Source of the DNA: Rhabditophanes sp. KR3021
Taxonomy: Eukaryota; Nematoda; Chromadorea; Rhabditida; Alloionematidae
Direction of reading: 5' to 3'
Assembly (NCBI GenBank): GCA_963281155.1
Contig: CAUJLY010000004.1
Span: 868,001-932,000, forward strand
Length of the DNA stretch: 64,000 bases
How positions within the stretch are numbered: position 1 is the stretch's first letter; the number at the start of each line of letters is the position of its first letter. The notes beneath the pieces were generated by a model. That model did not search any database and was not told where the DNA came from. It saw nothing but the letters and a program-made list of their open reading frames with translations. Below are positions 23,554 through 36,173 of the stretch, piece after piece. Position numbers and translations under genes: made by a program.

Positions 23554-26306
23554 ATGAATTATCAAGGTTCCAGGAAGAAGCGACGAAATGGGACTATTCA
23601 TTCGAATGGCATTTCTACTCTTATGTCGGATTCCCAACTTTCTACCACCTCTAATACGACGAGACCGTCTTTGTGTGAAAAGTATTACGAAACTACTCCC
23701 TCAAATTTATTGGATTTATTTGCGGAGGATACGAAAATGCTAGGATTTCGGTATCTTCATAGCCGTTATAAGTTATATTTTAGAGTTTTGTGGGCATTGC
23801 TTTTGTTTTTCTTTTTGGGTTTGACTATTTATCAGGTAGTTGAACGAATTTCTTATTATTTGCTCAGGAATCCATTGGTGACTAAGAGGTATTTTGATAC
23901 TCCACCTTCTTATCAATTTCCGACTGTTGTTATTTGTAATAAGATGCAGTTTAAGGCTTCTTCGTTGGCTAAGCATTCTCCTGAATTGCTGACTGTTATG
24001 TCTCAAATGTATCAAGATGACCTTAATTACAACTCTACTAAGATCATGAAGCTAATCAAGAAATTTGAACATACCGGGATGCTAGATACTTTTCAAAAAT
24101 CTTATCAAAGTGTGGATGATTTCGTGATATCTTGTCAATATGGAAGGAAGAAACAATGCATGGATAGTGTCAAGCAATTTTTAACCCCGAATGGCATTTG
24201 CTTTTCTATTTCACCCAATTCGACAGTTGTTCGAGCTGGGCCTGAGTCAACATTATCAATCTTATTGAACTTGGAGACGTATGATTCAATTCCTGGATAT
24301 GTAAATGATCCGGGTGTAATCTTGTCTATTTATGACTCTAATTACACTTACCCTACTCGATTCTACGACGACGGAGTTCATCTCGAACCCGGAAAATTAG
24401 TTACTATTCCAATAAATGATATCAGAAGTTTCGAAAGACATCACACTGAATGTGGTGTAACTAGTTCTGGATCCTTTACACCTAAACAATACTCAAAGCT
24501 AGCTTGTGAATGGGTTGCCAAAACAGAAGTTATAGGAAAAGAATGTAAATGCTCTCCCTTGAATTCACCTGACAATCGTTTTATATTCGGAGACGATTTG
24601 GGAAGTGGACATTTTAATAAACATTTTGTTTTTAATGTGACCAGTTCTTCCTTGCCCAATTGTACTTTGGAGCAAGAGTACACGTGTGTCAAGTTGATTT
24701 TGGAGCAGCCATTGGTTAAGTTGCAGGAGAATTATAAAAACAATAACAAATGCCCTGAAGATTGTTCGGACGTTCGTTTTACTACAATTGTTTTTGGCAA
24801 TGAATTAGATGTGAATGAAGTTTCTTCATTGCTTCCTATCAATTGGGAAGATGAAAAAGAAAAGAAAATATCTGATTTTTACAAAGCATTTGCCTTGATA
24901 CCAAAAAACAGAATTTCAATTATCAAGTCTATTCAAAAGTTATCCATTGAAGCTCAAGAATTTATTCATTCGACCAAAACTTTATTGCACGACTTCAACA
25001 ACATAAACAAGTCTGTTTTGTTTGATGTGCAAAATATCAAAATTCATAATTGCGAAGCCATGTTTGATTCAACTATTTTGCCGAAAGTTTTTCTTGAACT
25101 AAATACTAGAGAGCGAATATGGAGAAATTTTGCTATCTATTATGATTATGTGTTGACGCCTAATTTGGTGGAGACGCCACGGTTGTTGAAATATAATTTT
25201 AATAAATTTTATGGGAATGAGAATGTTAATATGTTTGGAAGACAAAATTCGACTAATGACTTGAATAAGGAAAATATGGATACTTTGTTTGATGCTTCTA
25301 TGTTTGAGTTGAAGTTGATTCAATCTTCGTTGGAGAATCCATTATCCGTATTTGGAATTAAATCAATGCTTGAAGGTGAAAGAAATACTACGATTAATTT
25401 GATGAAAAATCTAGTTAATGCCACTTCCCAATGCTTGAGCAAATGGAAAATGACTAAGAACGAAGAATCAGCTGCTCACAGATGCGGAAATGTCTTTAAT
25501 GACAATTTTATTCCTTTGCAAGCTGCTCGTTTTGTGGCTAAAATATTAAATGGCTCTGACTTTCTAGCAGACTTTTATCAGTCTCTTAAGAACTTAACGA
25601 CAATTATTAATAATAGTGCTGGAAAGAATGGAGCGAAAATATTTACCTATAATAATTTTGAAATTAATTTAAATGAGTTCCAAAGCTTTTACAAGGATGA
25701 TGGCAATGATTTGCCACTTTTATTTGAAATTTTTAGACAGCGTAAGTTAATTCAATTTGAGATTCCAGCCAAAAGTTCCGACATTTCGACAACTCTTTTC
25801 CATTTTATCAATTCCCGTTCTTACTTTTATTCACACAAACTTGACACCGCCAAATCACCTTTCATTTCGCTATTGAACCGAACAGCTTACTGCTTCTCCA
25901 ACTTTTCCACAACTATTACAACCCTCAAAAAACAGCCATTCCTCCGAGCGGACTGGATATCCCGCCTCAATCGAGATGTCATCATTGCGCAATCATACTC
26001 GCCTGGTCCACAATTCGACAAAGTGAATCTATTACATGTCAAACTGTATTTCAGCCATATCAAAAGGGAAACGATTAAGAACGAACGATCATATAACATA
26101 TTCCTGCTCCTAGCTGAGCTAGGAGGAACCATTGGATTATATCTGGGAGCATCCATTATCACAGGTACTTTTAAATTTGCTTTTTATTTTAATCAATCAT
26201 TTGAAATCATCCAGGTATGGAGTCAATTATCTTCTTACTTTCAACTCATGTTTTCACCCGAAAATATGTTTACAAAAATTGGCAAAATGAACCTGAATTA
26301 GTTTGA
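23554..26306 (+). CDS. DEG/ENaC-family cation channel subunit
   Basis: Two exons, 23554-26164 and 26215-26306, with a 50-bp intron inside the second membrane helix; 900 residues. Start is ATG 23554; the GTG 30 bases upstream is not used. A cytoplasmic N-terminus leads to TM1 at about 73-97 (FRVLWALLLFFFLGLTIYQV), then the post-TM1 FPTVVICN motif diagnostic of the family. A very long cysteine-containing extracellular region follows (for example CKCSPLNSPDN and CPEDCSDVRFTT). TM2 reads LLLAELGGTIGLYLGASIIT and contains the G-A-S selectivity-filter triplet (GxS). The intracellular tail ends NEPELV. Family members are amiloride-type sodium channels in mechanosensation, acid sensing or peptide gating. 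It is longer than most; which worm subfamily it belongs to is unclear. Confidence 0.88.
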
Positions 26307-27457
26307 GAGGGGAGTCAAGTCAATTGAATATTTGCTCTAAAATTGGATTTAATAGATCACATCTAAAGTGTGTATGTATTATTTTAATGATATCAAGTCA
26401 ACCTTCGAATCACATTAAGCATATAGACTATTATATCACAGTTAAATATTACTTTTGTTGTCACCAGCAAGCTGCTATTAACCCATCGTAAGCAAGGAAA
26501 AGGGTAACTAACCTTGAATTTTTCATTTTAATGTAACTTTGTAACAACACAAAAATGATAAAAAAAACTAAATATTATTTAACATTTAACTGTTCACCGT
26601 ACCACTTACCTTTCTCCATTGAAAGGGAATTGTTGTCTTGTGTTTGAATATATTTTTTATTAATAAATGTATTTTGTTTGGAAGCTCCCTCAAAAAGGTC
26701 TTATTGGTGGTAATCAAGTTAAATCTAATCATTATGATCCACGAGATTACATCTTAATTGTTTTAAATAGCCAAATAAACATGATTATTAACATGTGTTT
26801 TATAACATTTTTGGAGTTTTAAATAATTGTTTAGGCAATAGCTACATCATATATTTTCTTGATTTTGACTTTAAGGAGAAAAACCTGTTTAGGGGAGTAG
26901 AGCATCAAGGTAAAATATTGGGGGAAACATATATTTTTGATAAGATTGCTTAATGTTTTCGTGTGTTAGCTATGGAGATAGGTTTGTATTTACGATTGAA
27001 TGCATAACAATCTTTGTTGTTTGCAATCATTTTACTATAATAGTACTCTTTTGTGGAGAAAAGTAAGGGTTGTGTGTAATTGTTGGTTTGTTTCGGTTGA
27101 ACAGAAAGTTCAAAGAAGTATTACAACACCCTCTTTTATATCTATTTAGACGGGTAAAAAAGTCTGCTTGATAACAGTCATAATATAACCTTGGTGGGTA
27201 AAATTTGTACGCGGCAATGTAATTGAGATATGGCTGTTTTAGAAGATGATTTACTTACTTAATTTAATATTATACTTTATTCTATTTTAGACACAAAAAG
27301 AGACTACATCAATTTATTATTTGTTTTTTTGCCAAAAAACTAATTAAGTCTAAACATATATTTCAACACAAAAAGATTTCAAATGAGGTAGCTTAAGGAC
27401 CATGTGTACATAAATAATTTAAGAATTTATTTTGTTTTTAGAGCTTCTTACTCTTTT
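26307..27457. other. Intergenic, no gene seen
   Basis: About 1.15 kb of AT-rich sequence between two plus-strand genes. No coding or RNA feature recognised. Confidence 0.4.
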
Positions 27458-27920
27458 ATGCGAAAGACAATATTATTGGTATTATTGTTCGTTTCCCCAA
27501 CCTTATCCTCCAACAACCCTTCAAGCACCCTTAAATGCCTTAAGAAAGCAAGTTATGGCAGCTGTAAAGTTTTCATACGTTGCTGCAATTTCATTTGCCA
27601 AGAACAAGTCTCAGTTGCGGCAAGTAATCATACATGCGTGTCTTTGTTAGGAGAAATACAAGAATCTCAATCAAATTGTTCTTGGTATGTTTTTAGTAGA
27701 CGGTTCGTGTAATTTAAATGCAAACTTAATTCTTTTCAGTGCCTTAACCACCTCCTCTGCTTCATCAACCAAAGTCGGGAGTTCCTTCTTGTCTCAACCT
27801 GGACTGGCATTTAGCAGAATTCACAGGACAAGGCAAAGTTCTCTGTCTAAATTAGATTGGATTGCTGGAGTGTTTTTGCTTTTCATCATAGATATGCTTT
27901 TCCTCAGTTTATCTTTGTAA
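27458..27920 (+). CDS. Putative GPI-anchored small cysteine-rich protein
   Basis: Two exons, 27458-27684 and 27740-27920, with a 55-bp intron; 135 residues. The N-terminus MRKTILLVLLFVSPTLS is a signal peptide. The mature part has eight cysteines in about 60 residues (CLKKASYGSCKVFIRCCNFIC, then single Cys), N-glycosylation sequons (NHT, NCS) and a Ser/Thr-rich linker. The last 20 residues (DWIAGVFLLFIIDMLFLSLS) are a hydrophobic segment that runs to the stop without a charged tail, the usual form of a GPI-attachment signal. I recognise no family. An apparent tttttag acceptor just upstream of the ATG (about 27440) could serve a leader splice or a 5' UTR intron. Confidence 0.6.
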
Positions 27921-29818
27921 CAACTTGTGTGACTTCTTTTGTATATTTAATAATCACCCCAACCGAAAAACTTACGAGTCCTAATCCCATCATCATCACC
28001 CCTTTCAAATTGTTTAAAACTGTTTAAATAAAAAAGTACGCCTTTAATGTATTATCATCAATTAAAAGACAACCACACGTTTTCTCTGAATATTTAATTT
28101 ATAATATTAAAATAAGAAATAAAAAAAGATGCCATTGAATTGCTCCTCCAAATTTAACGAGGATTGTTAGCATTTTAAATTTAATTTTGGCTTCATTTAT
28201 AGTAACGATGTGCGATGGATGTGTATTGGAAGGTTCTTTTAAATAATTATGCGAAACTATAATTTTTATATTTCGTAGAGGAATTAAAGGGACTGTTTGT
28301 GTTAGGGTTTTTAGATTATTTGAATTTGTGTTAAAAGATTCTTCTTGGTAACCAGGGTTAAAATGAAATATTAAATAGATGATAACAAATCCATGACATC
28401 AACCTTAGTTCCTTGTTTCATCAATTATTAGCCAAAGGAATCACTAAACAAAAGTGTAATACTACTAATCTTTGCTGCCTGATTTTTGGAGTATCTGGTC
28501 CTAGAATCGTTTATTCATTCTTAACAAAAGTCTTGTTTACAAATTCTAATTGGAGCGACTTAATTTAATTGTTCAAGAGAGTGTCTATTTACCCCATATC
28601 TTTTCAAGGCAAATTGCTCTGGGAATTACCATCTTCTTATCACATCTCTTTTTATTTGTCCCCTCAATATCTTTGTAAATGTTAATGTTTAGGAATGGCT
28701 TTATGAGGCGCTATTTAAGTGTATTTTATAAAAAAGACTTTGGTTTAATTCGTTGATGAAAAGATATGTATATTTGGTCTAAACATTTCTGCTTTTAACA
28801 ATGATCTCTTATCAAATAAAACAACATAAAAAACAAGAGCTTCATTTTGGATGTTTGTGCATTTATTTAGATGTTCAGGATTAAATTAAACTTAATAAAT
28901 ATTCCTTCAAATGATGCATACAGAAAGAAGATAAGAATTCAAAGGAATGCCATATGTATCCTTTGGTTTTGCACTTTGAAAGTTTATAACGACTAACTAG
29001 ATACATTACGTTAATTATATTTTGTCAAATTTGTATCTTTATTTAAATAGTTTCAGATTTGGATGCCTAAATTACTTTTTTTATTTAAGCTAAAGCTAAA
29101 AATATCAAAGGCAAGATTATTTGTCCTTAAACCTTTCTAGCCAAAATTAGGAATATTTGTGTTATTTGAACATTTATAAATGCTAGCAATAACAAATTAT
29201 GATGGTCATTTACTTTATTTGGGTTAGTAAATAGGACCAAAAGAAGTGGCATTCCCTGAATAAAAATCTTTTTCCCTGACTTACATCATCTGATGTCCAT
29301 CCTTTTACCCAAAAGGTTTTGTCCATTTAGATAGATGTAGTATATTTTTATCATATCTTCTAAATTTTATTAACTATATCTTTTTATATCAAATGAACTG
29401 ACTGCTGCGCCTTCGTGCCTTCATTTAATATTCACCCTGTCCTTGACATATTTTTTGCCATATGATGAGAAGGATAAAGCAACAATTTTATTTCTCAATT
29501 TTTAACTTTTAAAAAAAAGGAGTTAAACAAAAGTTGTTTAATAAAAAAGAAGATACTTTGTGACTTCATCAAATAAGTCATCTTGTGTCTATTAACTAAA
29601 GCCAAACAATATAAAAGTTTAATAAAAAAAGATTGATTTGAACGCGACTATAATTACTTTTAATTTATTGTTATGATAAGTAATATATCTTCAGGTGTGC
29701 CTATTCATTTGATAGAGATTGATTAGTAATCAAGGCAAATCAAAATAAAATTGTCATATGCTAATAGCATTCATTTGTATCAAGCAACAACATTTTATTC
29801 TTCTAATTTATACGGGTA
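27921..29818. other. Intergenic, no gene seen
   Basis: About 1.9 kb of AT-rich sequence upstream of the GPCR gene. Stops are dense in all frames and nothing else was recognised. Confidence 0.4.
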
Positions 29819-31620
29819 ATGAATAATTCAACGGTTGGCCAAACTTCTCAAGAAGATAAATGTTCATACTCTCCGCCGATGTTCCTGGAGGAGCGGTTTT
29901 ATTTGGTCACGGTCTTTGGAAGTCTTGTCGCCATTATCGGTTCGTTTTGCTTTAATATTTCAGTAAATTTAGGATAAAAATTATCTACAGTTATGGGTTT
30001 GGTTCAAACTAAATCCAGTCTCTTTTCCTTAAAATATGGTTTGGCTTGGGTCAGGCAAAAATGTTACTACCTTATTCTAAAATAAAATGTAAGAATTTGC
30101 TTTTATATGTGAATAATTGCGAGTTAGAGATGATTTTTCATTTATAAAAGAATATTAGTTGAACCCAAACATAACTAAAAATATTTAATCCAACATCATT
30201 CTCAAAATAACTTGACAACTTTAATTTAGGTATTATTGAGAATGTTTTCCTTTTTTGCATGCTGGCGCGAAAGTAAGTCTGATTAGATTTTCTTTTAAAC
30301 GGTTCTTTATTGTAGACGAAAACACCGAAATTCATCAGTCCTTTATTTGTTACTCCTGGCATTTTTTGATATCGTCATTGCAGCAGCTTATATTCCTCTG
30401 ATGTCTGTGTCCCTTTGTTGGTTTATACTTTAAATACGTTTTAATTAGGATACATTTGTAGTATTAGATTATGTACAGTCGGTGATATTGCTGAGATCGT
30501 GGTATTCTTATATGGTGCCCATTATAACGATATCGCATATTTCAATTTCGAGTGGGACTTTTTTGATTGTGGCGGCTAGTTTTGAAAGGTATGCGATTAC
30601 GGCTTGTCCTAGCAAAGTTAGGTTTTTGAACAAGTATAGGAGACAAATAGCGGCGTTTGCGGTTGGGTTTGCTATTTTGACGAAGATTAGTTTGTCTTTT
30701 GAATTTAAAGTAAGCTTAAAATTGATGAATTTGATTAAATATCTATTTAGATCATTTTTCAACCTGAATGTTTCAATACAATGGCTGAATTCAACCTCGA
30801 AGTATCGGAACTATCGAAAAATTACCTCTACGAATTGATATGGAGGATAGGATTCAGAAATTTAATAACAGTAATTCTTCCATTCTTTGTTCTCGTCATA
30901 ATTAATGGTCGTGTCATCTATATCCTAGCAACTTCACCTGATTCAACTACTACTACCAACACATCAACTGACTTTATGACGACTGAATACCAGAGAAAGT
31001 TAAGAGTTCGTGTAGCAACCAAAACTCTGTTATGTGTTGTGTTCACTTATTTACTTTCCAACTTATTGAATGTTATCATCACCTTTTGGGAGTATATTGA
31101 TATGTATACACTTCAATTCGTCCACGTCCAATTTTATACGTTTGCCGTGGATTTGGTGTCGATTTCGACTGTATTGGCAGGAATGTTTAGATTGCCTATT
31201 TATGCAAGTTGTATGCCTGAATTGAGGAAGGAATTCAGAACATATTTCCACAAATTATTACATCCAGATGAATATGAAACTATGTTAATGATTAAGAAAA
31301 AGCCTAATTTCTTAAAAAGATTAGTTATGTCCGATCACAAAGGCAAAGATGTCTTCCTAAGTATCGGCACAATGCTAATTGTAAAGCACAAAAATTCATA
31401 CGACACCCAATCCCTCAAGGATACTGAATCCGAAGGGGAAGAAACGTCTATTGATGAAAATCAAAATTGCATTCCTCCTATAGGTTCAATCACCGAAATG
31501 CCTTCAAACCAAATCACAAATCCCCCTCCACAAGTCTCAAATTCGTCTTGTCTGACTTTATTTACCGGTATCATCTCCAACAACAATTCCAAAGATGATG
31601 ATGATGAAATTTTTTTGTAA
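29819..31620 (+). CDS. FMRFamide-receptor-like neuropeptide GPCR
   Basis: Five exons: 29819-29939, 30230-30272, 30316-30406, 30449-30709 and 30751-31620; 461 residues. The 43-bp second exon is fixed by the frame: joining gives IIGIIENVFLFCMLARKRKH, the end of TM1 with its family Asn and basic loop. Then come NSSVLYLLLLAFFDIVIAAA (TM2), TM3 ending SFERYAITA (the DRY position reads ERY), TM5, an RVATKTLLCVVFTYLLSN TM6 start and a TM7 with FRLPIYASC in place of the usual NPxxY. The RLPIY-type TM7 and the SGTFLIVAASFERY block are typical of rhodopsin-class FMRFamide-like peptide receptors. A long Ser/Thr/Glu-rich cytoplasmic tail ends DDDDEIFL. The ligand is unknown. Confidence 0.8.
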
Positions 31621-32612
31621 CTTTTTATGCCTAACTCGTAATTTGTGGAAATAAAGTTTTTATTGAATTTGGAAATGACGTCATCTCACGAAATAGATAT
31701 TCTTTTTATCTATTTCTGAAAAGGAAATAAGATAAAGACTTTGATTTGTGTCTTACATCATGTTTAGTTTGCGAAAATAAGTAAATGTTGATTGGAGTAT
31801 GTATTTACGTGCAAACTTTAAAGTACAAATGAATCAGCTGAAGGATATTTTTAGATTTAGCTTGAATGGATAAATGATATTTAATTGTTGAGGGAATAAT
31901 AGGGTTATTTTGTGGACTAAAATAAACGCCACAAGATTGGGATAATATAAAATAATAAAATATTGTTGCTCTTTTTCAGCTTAGTATCTGTTTTAAAAGT
32001 TGTATTAAATATAATTTTTTATATGGTCTCCTAAAGTACTTTAAGATGTCTTTATTCATAAAATTCTTAGGATGTTTTATTGAGACAAAAGTTGCTTGTC
32101 AGAAATTTATTCATACCAAATTTTAAGTAGTTCAACTTGGTTCCAATATTATTTTTTATGTTATATCCTTGCACTATGATTGCATCAAACAATGTTAGAC
32201 TATCACTATTATGAGGCAATATCTCAAGAGAACTTTTGGAAGGATTAGGCATGCAAAAGCTAATTTATTTCTCCTTCTAAATTGGTTCAAAAGATCTCTA
32301 AATCATCCTCCAATAAATAAATTATCTATATAATATTATACGTTTCATTCGTATTAGATTTAATTTAACTTGTCTTTTCAAATAAACTTTCTTCCAAACT
32401 TTTTCGCTCCTTTGTTCAAAGAAGCTGATAAGACTATGTAACGCTAACCCGTGTCATGCAATTATATCATAACAGTAAATATCGAATGCCCTCACGCCAA
32501 AACAATAACATACTAAGGAAGATTGACATCGGCTGGAAGAATAAAAATTAGTCAACATCAAGTGGACTAGTGTGTTGATCACGTTTTGACACATTCAATT
32601 TATTGATAAAGA
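31621..32612. other. Intergenic, no gene seen
   Basis: About 1 kb, AT-rich. An aataaag signal shortly after 31650 probably belongs to the GPCR 3' end. No other feature. Confidence 0.4.
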
Positions 32613-33595
32613 ATGGTTTTTAAAATCTGTCGCCGATTTGCCTTATACGCTTGGCTTACTGCTTTGACAGCTTTTGTTTCACTTGCAGTATATGCTCTTT
32701 GTATGAATAAAGGTCTTCATGGATTTCAGAGACAGGTAACAATATAATAAAATATAATTTTTTTATAATTCTCTTAGATCAATGCTTTCATTCCATTAGG
32801 GACAGTGGACCTTTCAAATTTTATAATGCTTTCAACAATAATCGGATCAATTATCATCTTGACCTTTCTCATATCAGCAACTTTATCCTCATACAAAGTT
32901 TCCAAAAATGACTCCACCACAACTCAAACCTTTACATGTTTAACTTCATACAAATTCACCGGACTTTTTATCTACATCCTTTACTTCATGGTAGGCTATT
33001 GGATAATTATTCTTGCTATAACAGCCATAACCATGTCCATGTATATTCTATTCATCGGAATAATGTACTCATTCTGTTCATTACTTGACCAACAATGTTT
33101 CGACTTCAAAGTCTTCTTGCCTTTTTTAATTGAAAAATTCACTAATAAGGTAAGTGATTTGATTATTTGCAAAACCTTTTTTTATAAAGTCTCCGACTTT
33201 CAAAATTATTTGAAAAGACTACATAAACTTGTTTCAAAAATATAGTGTCAAATAGCATTATTTTGTCACATTTAAAAATAGATAGCTAAAAATAAATGGA
33301 ACTATTTTTTAACATGGTTAATCTTGTCGCATTAATGTAATTTGGAATGTTTCAGAAAGTAGACTTAACATTTTGTAAGGAGAAGAAGGAGTTGATTTGT
33401 GAGAGGAGCAATAACATGTCGTTTATGTTTATTTGTGCTTTTATTTGTTGTGTGGTAGGAGTTATGGCATTGATTCAGTGTTTGGTTATTTTGTCGGGGA
33501 AATCAAGGCAGGTTAAGGATTTGGTAAAGATGAAAAATGCATATCAAATGATTGGTTTGGAAGGACCCAAGCAAAAGTTGATGCAGACTGAATAA
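32613..33595 (+). CDS. Four-transmembrane protein, PLP/M6 family-like
   Basis: Three exons: 32613-32735, 32778-33149 and 33356-33595; 244 residues. Four hydrophobic helices are visible: near the N-terminus (WLTALTAFVSLAVYALC), FIMLSTIIGSIIILTFLIS, FTGLFIYILYFMVGYWIIIL running into a second stretch, and MSFMFICAFICCVVGVMALI near the end. A cysteine-bearing loop (CSLLDQQC, then CKEKKELIC) precedes the last helix, followed by a short basic tail. The layout, with paired cysteines in the large loop and a last helix followed by VLSGKSRQVKD, resembles the proteolipid/M6 neuronal membrane glycoproteins, which also occur in nematodes. The match is from pattern only; another tetraspan family is possible. 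Confidence 0.55.
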
Positions 33596-33864
33596 TTGGA
33601 TATTTTAAATAAGTAGCACTGTCTTTTCATACAAATAGTCATGATCTTTTTAGATGAAGAACACTGCTTTTTGATAGAATAATAAAGATTTTTTAAATAA
33701 ATAATAAGACGCGTTTAAAATAAATTTTAATTACCCTTTGATTGTCAAAATATAGTTAAATGTTACAAAGTTAATAAATTATATTAAAAATGTATCTGAT
33801 AAATGTTTGTATTTGTTTCGATTTAAAATAAGTCTGCTTTGACTGATTGAAAATGTGAGAATTT

Positions 33865-34248
33865 TCATGCCTTAGTCGGAGAATTAGCTGAAGAAAATTG
33901 CTGTTCTTGTCTGGAGGTTACATGCGCCCAATTAGCTCTTGGGGTAGATGGAGTTCTTGTTGTATGGACTAATTCGAAGACGCACCCAGCTAGAATAAAC
34001 CCTCCAATGATGATGAAGAATATTGGATTCACATTTTGGATAAATTCTTGGAATGATCCACTGTCGTCATTGGAAGATTGGTGGAATATCATTTTCTAAT
34101 CATTAAAAGTTATTAAAACAACAGTCAAACTTACAGCATCTCTTTTATGGATTATTTTTTGTTCCTCAGCTTGAGCGTTCCGTACCACAAATAAACCAAA
34201 AATCAAAAGAAGGCTCCATTTTTTAAAATTACAAAAAAGTGTAGCCAT
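33865..34248 (-). CDS. Small type I membrane protein
   Basis: Two exons, 34248-34135 and 34095-33865, with a 39-bp intron; 114 residues. A signal peptide (WSLLLIFGLFVVRNAQA) is followed by a short polar ectodomain with a dibasic KR (HKRDA), one membrane helix (NPIFFIIIGGFILAGCVFEL) and a Thr/Pro/Gln-rich cytoplasmic tail. I recognise no family. It is convergent with the tetraspan gene (stops at 33595 and 33865). The small size and SP-TM form resemble accessory subunits or receptors, but no function can be assigned. Confidence 0.65.
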
Positions 34249-35373
34249 GACAGAGGATAATCAATTTAAACAAAACAACTGGACACCTTGAAACAGACAG
34301 AATGGTGCTTTTTTTAAATAGTCAAAAAAAGAGTAATAGGTTTTCCACTTAAAGATTATTAGCAAGTTTAGAGGAATATATTTGAATTAAGTTAAAACAC
34401 TAATTTTTCCTTGATTTTTGAAGAGTTGTCAAGTATGTTGTGGATACTTCTTAATAATATATTTGGTTTGTTGAAAGCAATGTTGTGTGTTTTTTGTTCG
34501 CGTGTCTATTTAGAAAGAGAAGATAACTGGAAGAAGGTAGTAATAAATATTAAGAAATGCAAGTTACTCGAGTTAAAAGCTTTTTGATTTAACAATTTTT
34601 TAGTTTGTTAATAATTAAATGGACTATACGATAGTCAAATACAACATTCAAAACGGGTAGCGAATTTGAAAGACCTTAAATGAGGTGTGTAGTATAATGA
34701 AGAACAACTATTATGTGGTATTTAATATGTTATTATTATGAAATTTATTTTTGTTAACTAGGTATTAGGTGAGAAAGATAAAATATAATTTTTACGACAC
34801 AGACCCTTTCTTCTTGTCTCAATTTAAAAAGAAGGTCCAGCAAGTTGGTAGGGGCTAGAATATAGAAAGATCGAAGAAGTGTGTTAAAAATCCAATCGGA
34901 CACCATTCACTAGGGAACCTCGAGTAGTTGTCGAAACATTAAGTTTACTTTTTAAATGGGCTTACACACTGATACGAGACATAAAAAAGTTTCTTTTGTT
35001 ATGGTCAGTTGTGGTGACTGGTTTGAAAACTGCTTCTTCTTGTTCCCAACTAAATATTTATTTTTGATATTTAGTAAGGAGAGTCGGAGGGCTGTGAATT
35101 GCAAAAATTAGTATTATTTAAGCAAAGCAAAAAAAGAGAGCATAAAACAAAAATTTATTTTGATAAATCTTTCATTATTTGTACAATAGTCCACGTATAT
35201 ATAAAATAAAAACAGTAACTAGTGATCTGCTTGATTACAATGCCATTGGCATTACTTGGAATTTGAAAAATCATAACAATGAAATGTATGTGTATAATGT
35301 AAAATATTAATGAATATAATTGAAAAGGGTCTTTTTTATTGTTTAAATTAAGAAGTTCTTTGTAATACTCTTT
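34249..35373. other. Intergenic, no gene seen
   Basis: About 1.1 kb, AT-rich, containing the promoter side of the small membrane protein and the 3' flank of the secreted protein. No gene seen. Confidence 0.4.
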
Positions 35374-36173
35374 CTAATTTTGGGAAATAGTAGCATAAAT
35401 CCAGTGACATCCAATCATACCTTGTTTTTTCCCATGAAGTGCATCATTTAACTCTTTTACTGACAACTTATTAATGGGACGATCAAAGAGACGAGCAGCG
35501 ACAACAAGTGGGATTTCCTAAAATTAGACAAGATCAAACAAAATAAAACTGGTTGGAAACATTTATAACTTACACCGGAACGGGCCCTAGAACTGACAAA
35601 CAAGTCCCAGAGTTGTTGAGCACGAGATGAATTTTCATCCAAAAATGGAAGGAGTTCTTTTTTGGTGGGGAGACAAACTTTCAAACTTAAGTCATCATAA
35701 ACTCCTGTTTTAAGACCTTCTGATGAACATTTGGCTGGTTTTCCCTTTTGAAGAATTTCCACAAAGTTCTTCAACGCACCTCCGAAGTTTTTGCAAATGT
35801 CGCAATGGATACATGAACCGATTCCGCCACAACCTTCATTATCTGAATTGACACACCTCTCAGGCTTTCCATGTATCCCAATTCTGGTCTCAAGATGAAC
35901 ATAGTATTTTTTGTTCCCATCCAAACCAGGTGCAAATACCTCTACGTTCCCTCCAGCTAATCTAAAACATTTATTACCGCTTGAATTAATAACTTCTTCA
36001 AATCTAACTCCTGCAGACTTGTACGAAGGAAACTTGATAAGAACATTCTCCTTAGGTGGTCCAGACGAAGCCGAACATGGAAAATGCCTCTCGATTTTTA
36101 CATTAATATCGGAAACGGCAAAAATAGATGTAATAGTAAAAGTAGTCAAAAGTAACGTAGACAAAAGATTCAT
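35374..36173 (-). CDS. Secreted cysteine-rich protein, nematode-type, unknown function
   Basis: Two exons, 36173-35574 and 35517-35374, with a 56-bp intron; 247 residues. The signal peptide MNLLSTLLLTTFTITSIFA is clear. The mature protein has about ten cysteines, including a tight cluster (CVNSDNEGCGGIGSCIHCDIC), and ends after a C-terminal block EIPLVVAARLFDRPINKLS followed by GCHWIYATISQN. There is no membrane helix or GPI signal, so it should be exported in soluble form. The general pattern is like worm-specific secreted families I have seen but cannot name. Nothing nearby suggests a partner. Confidence 0.7.
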
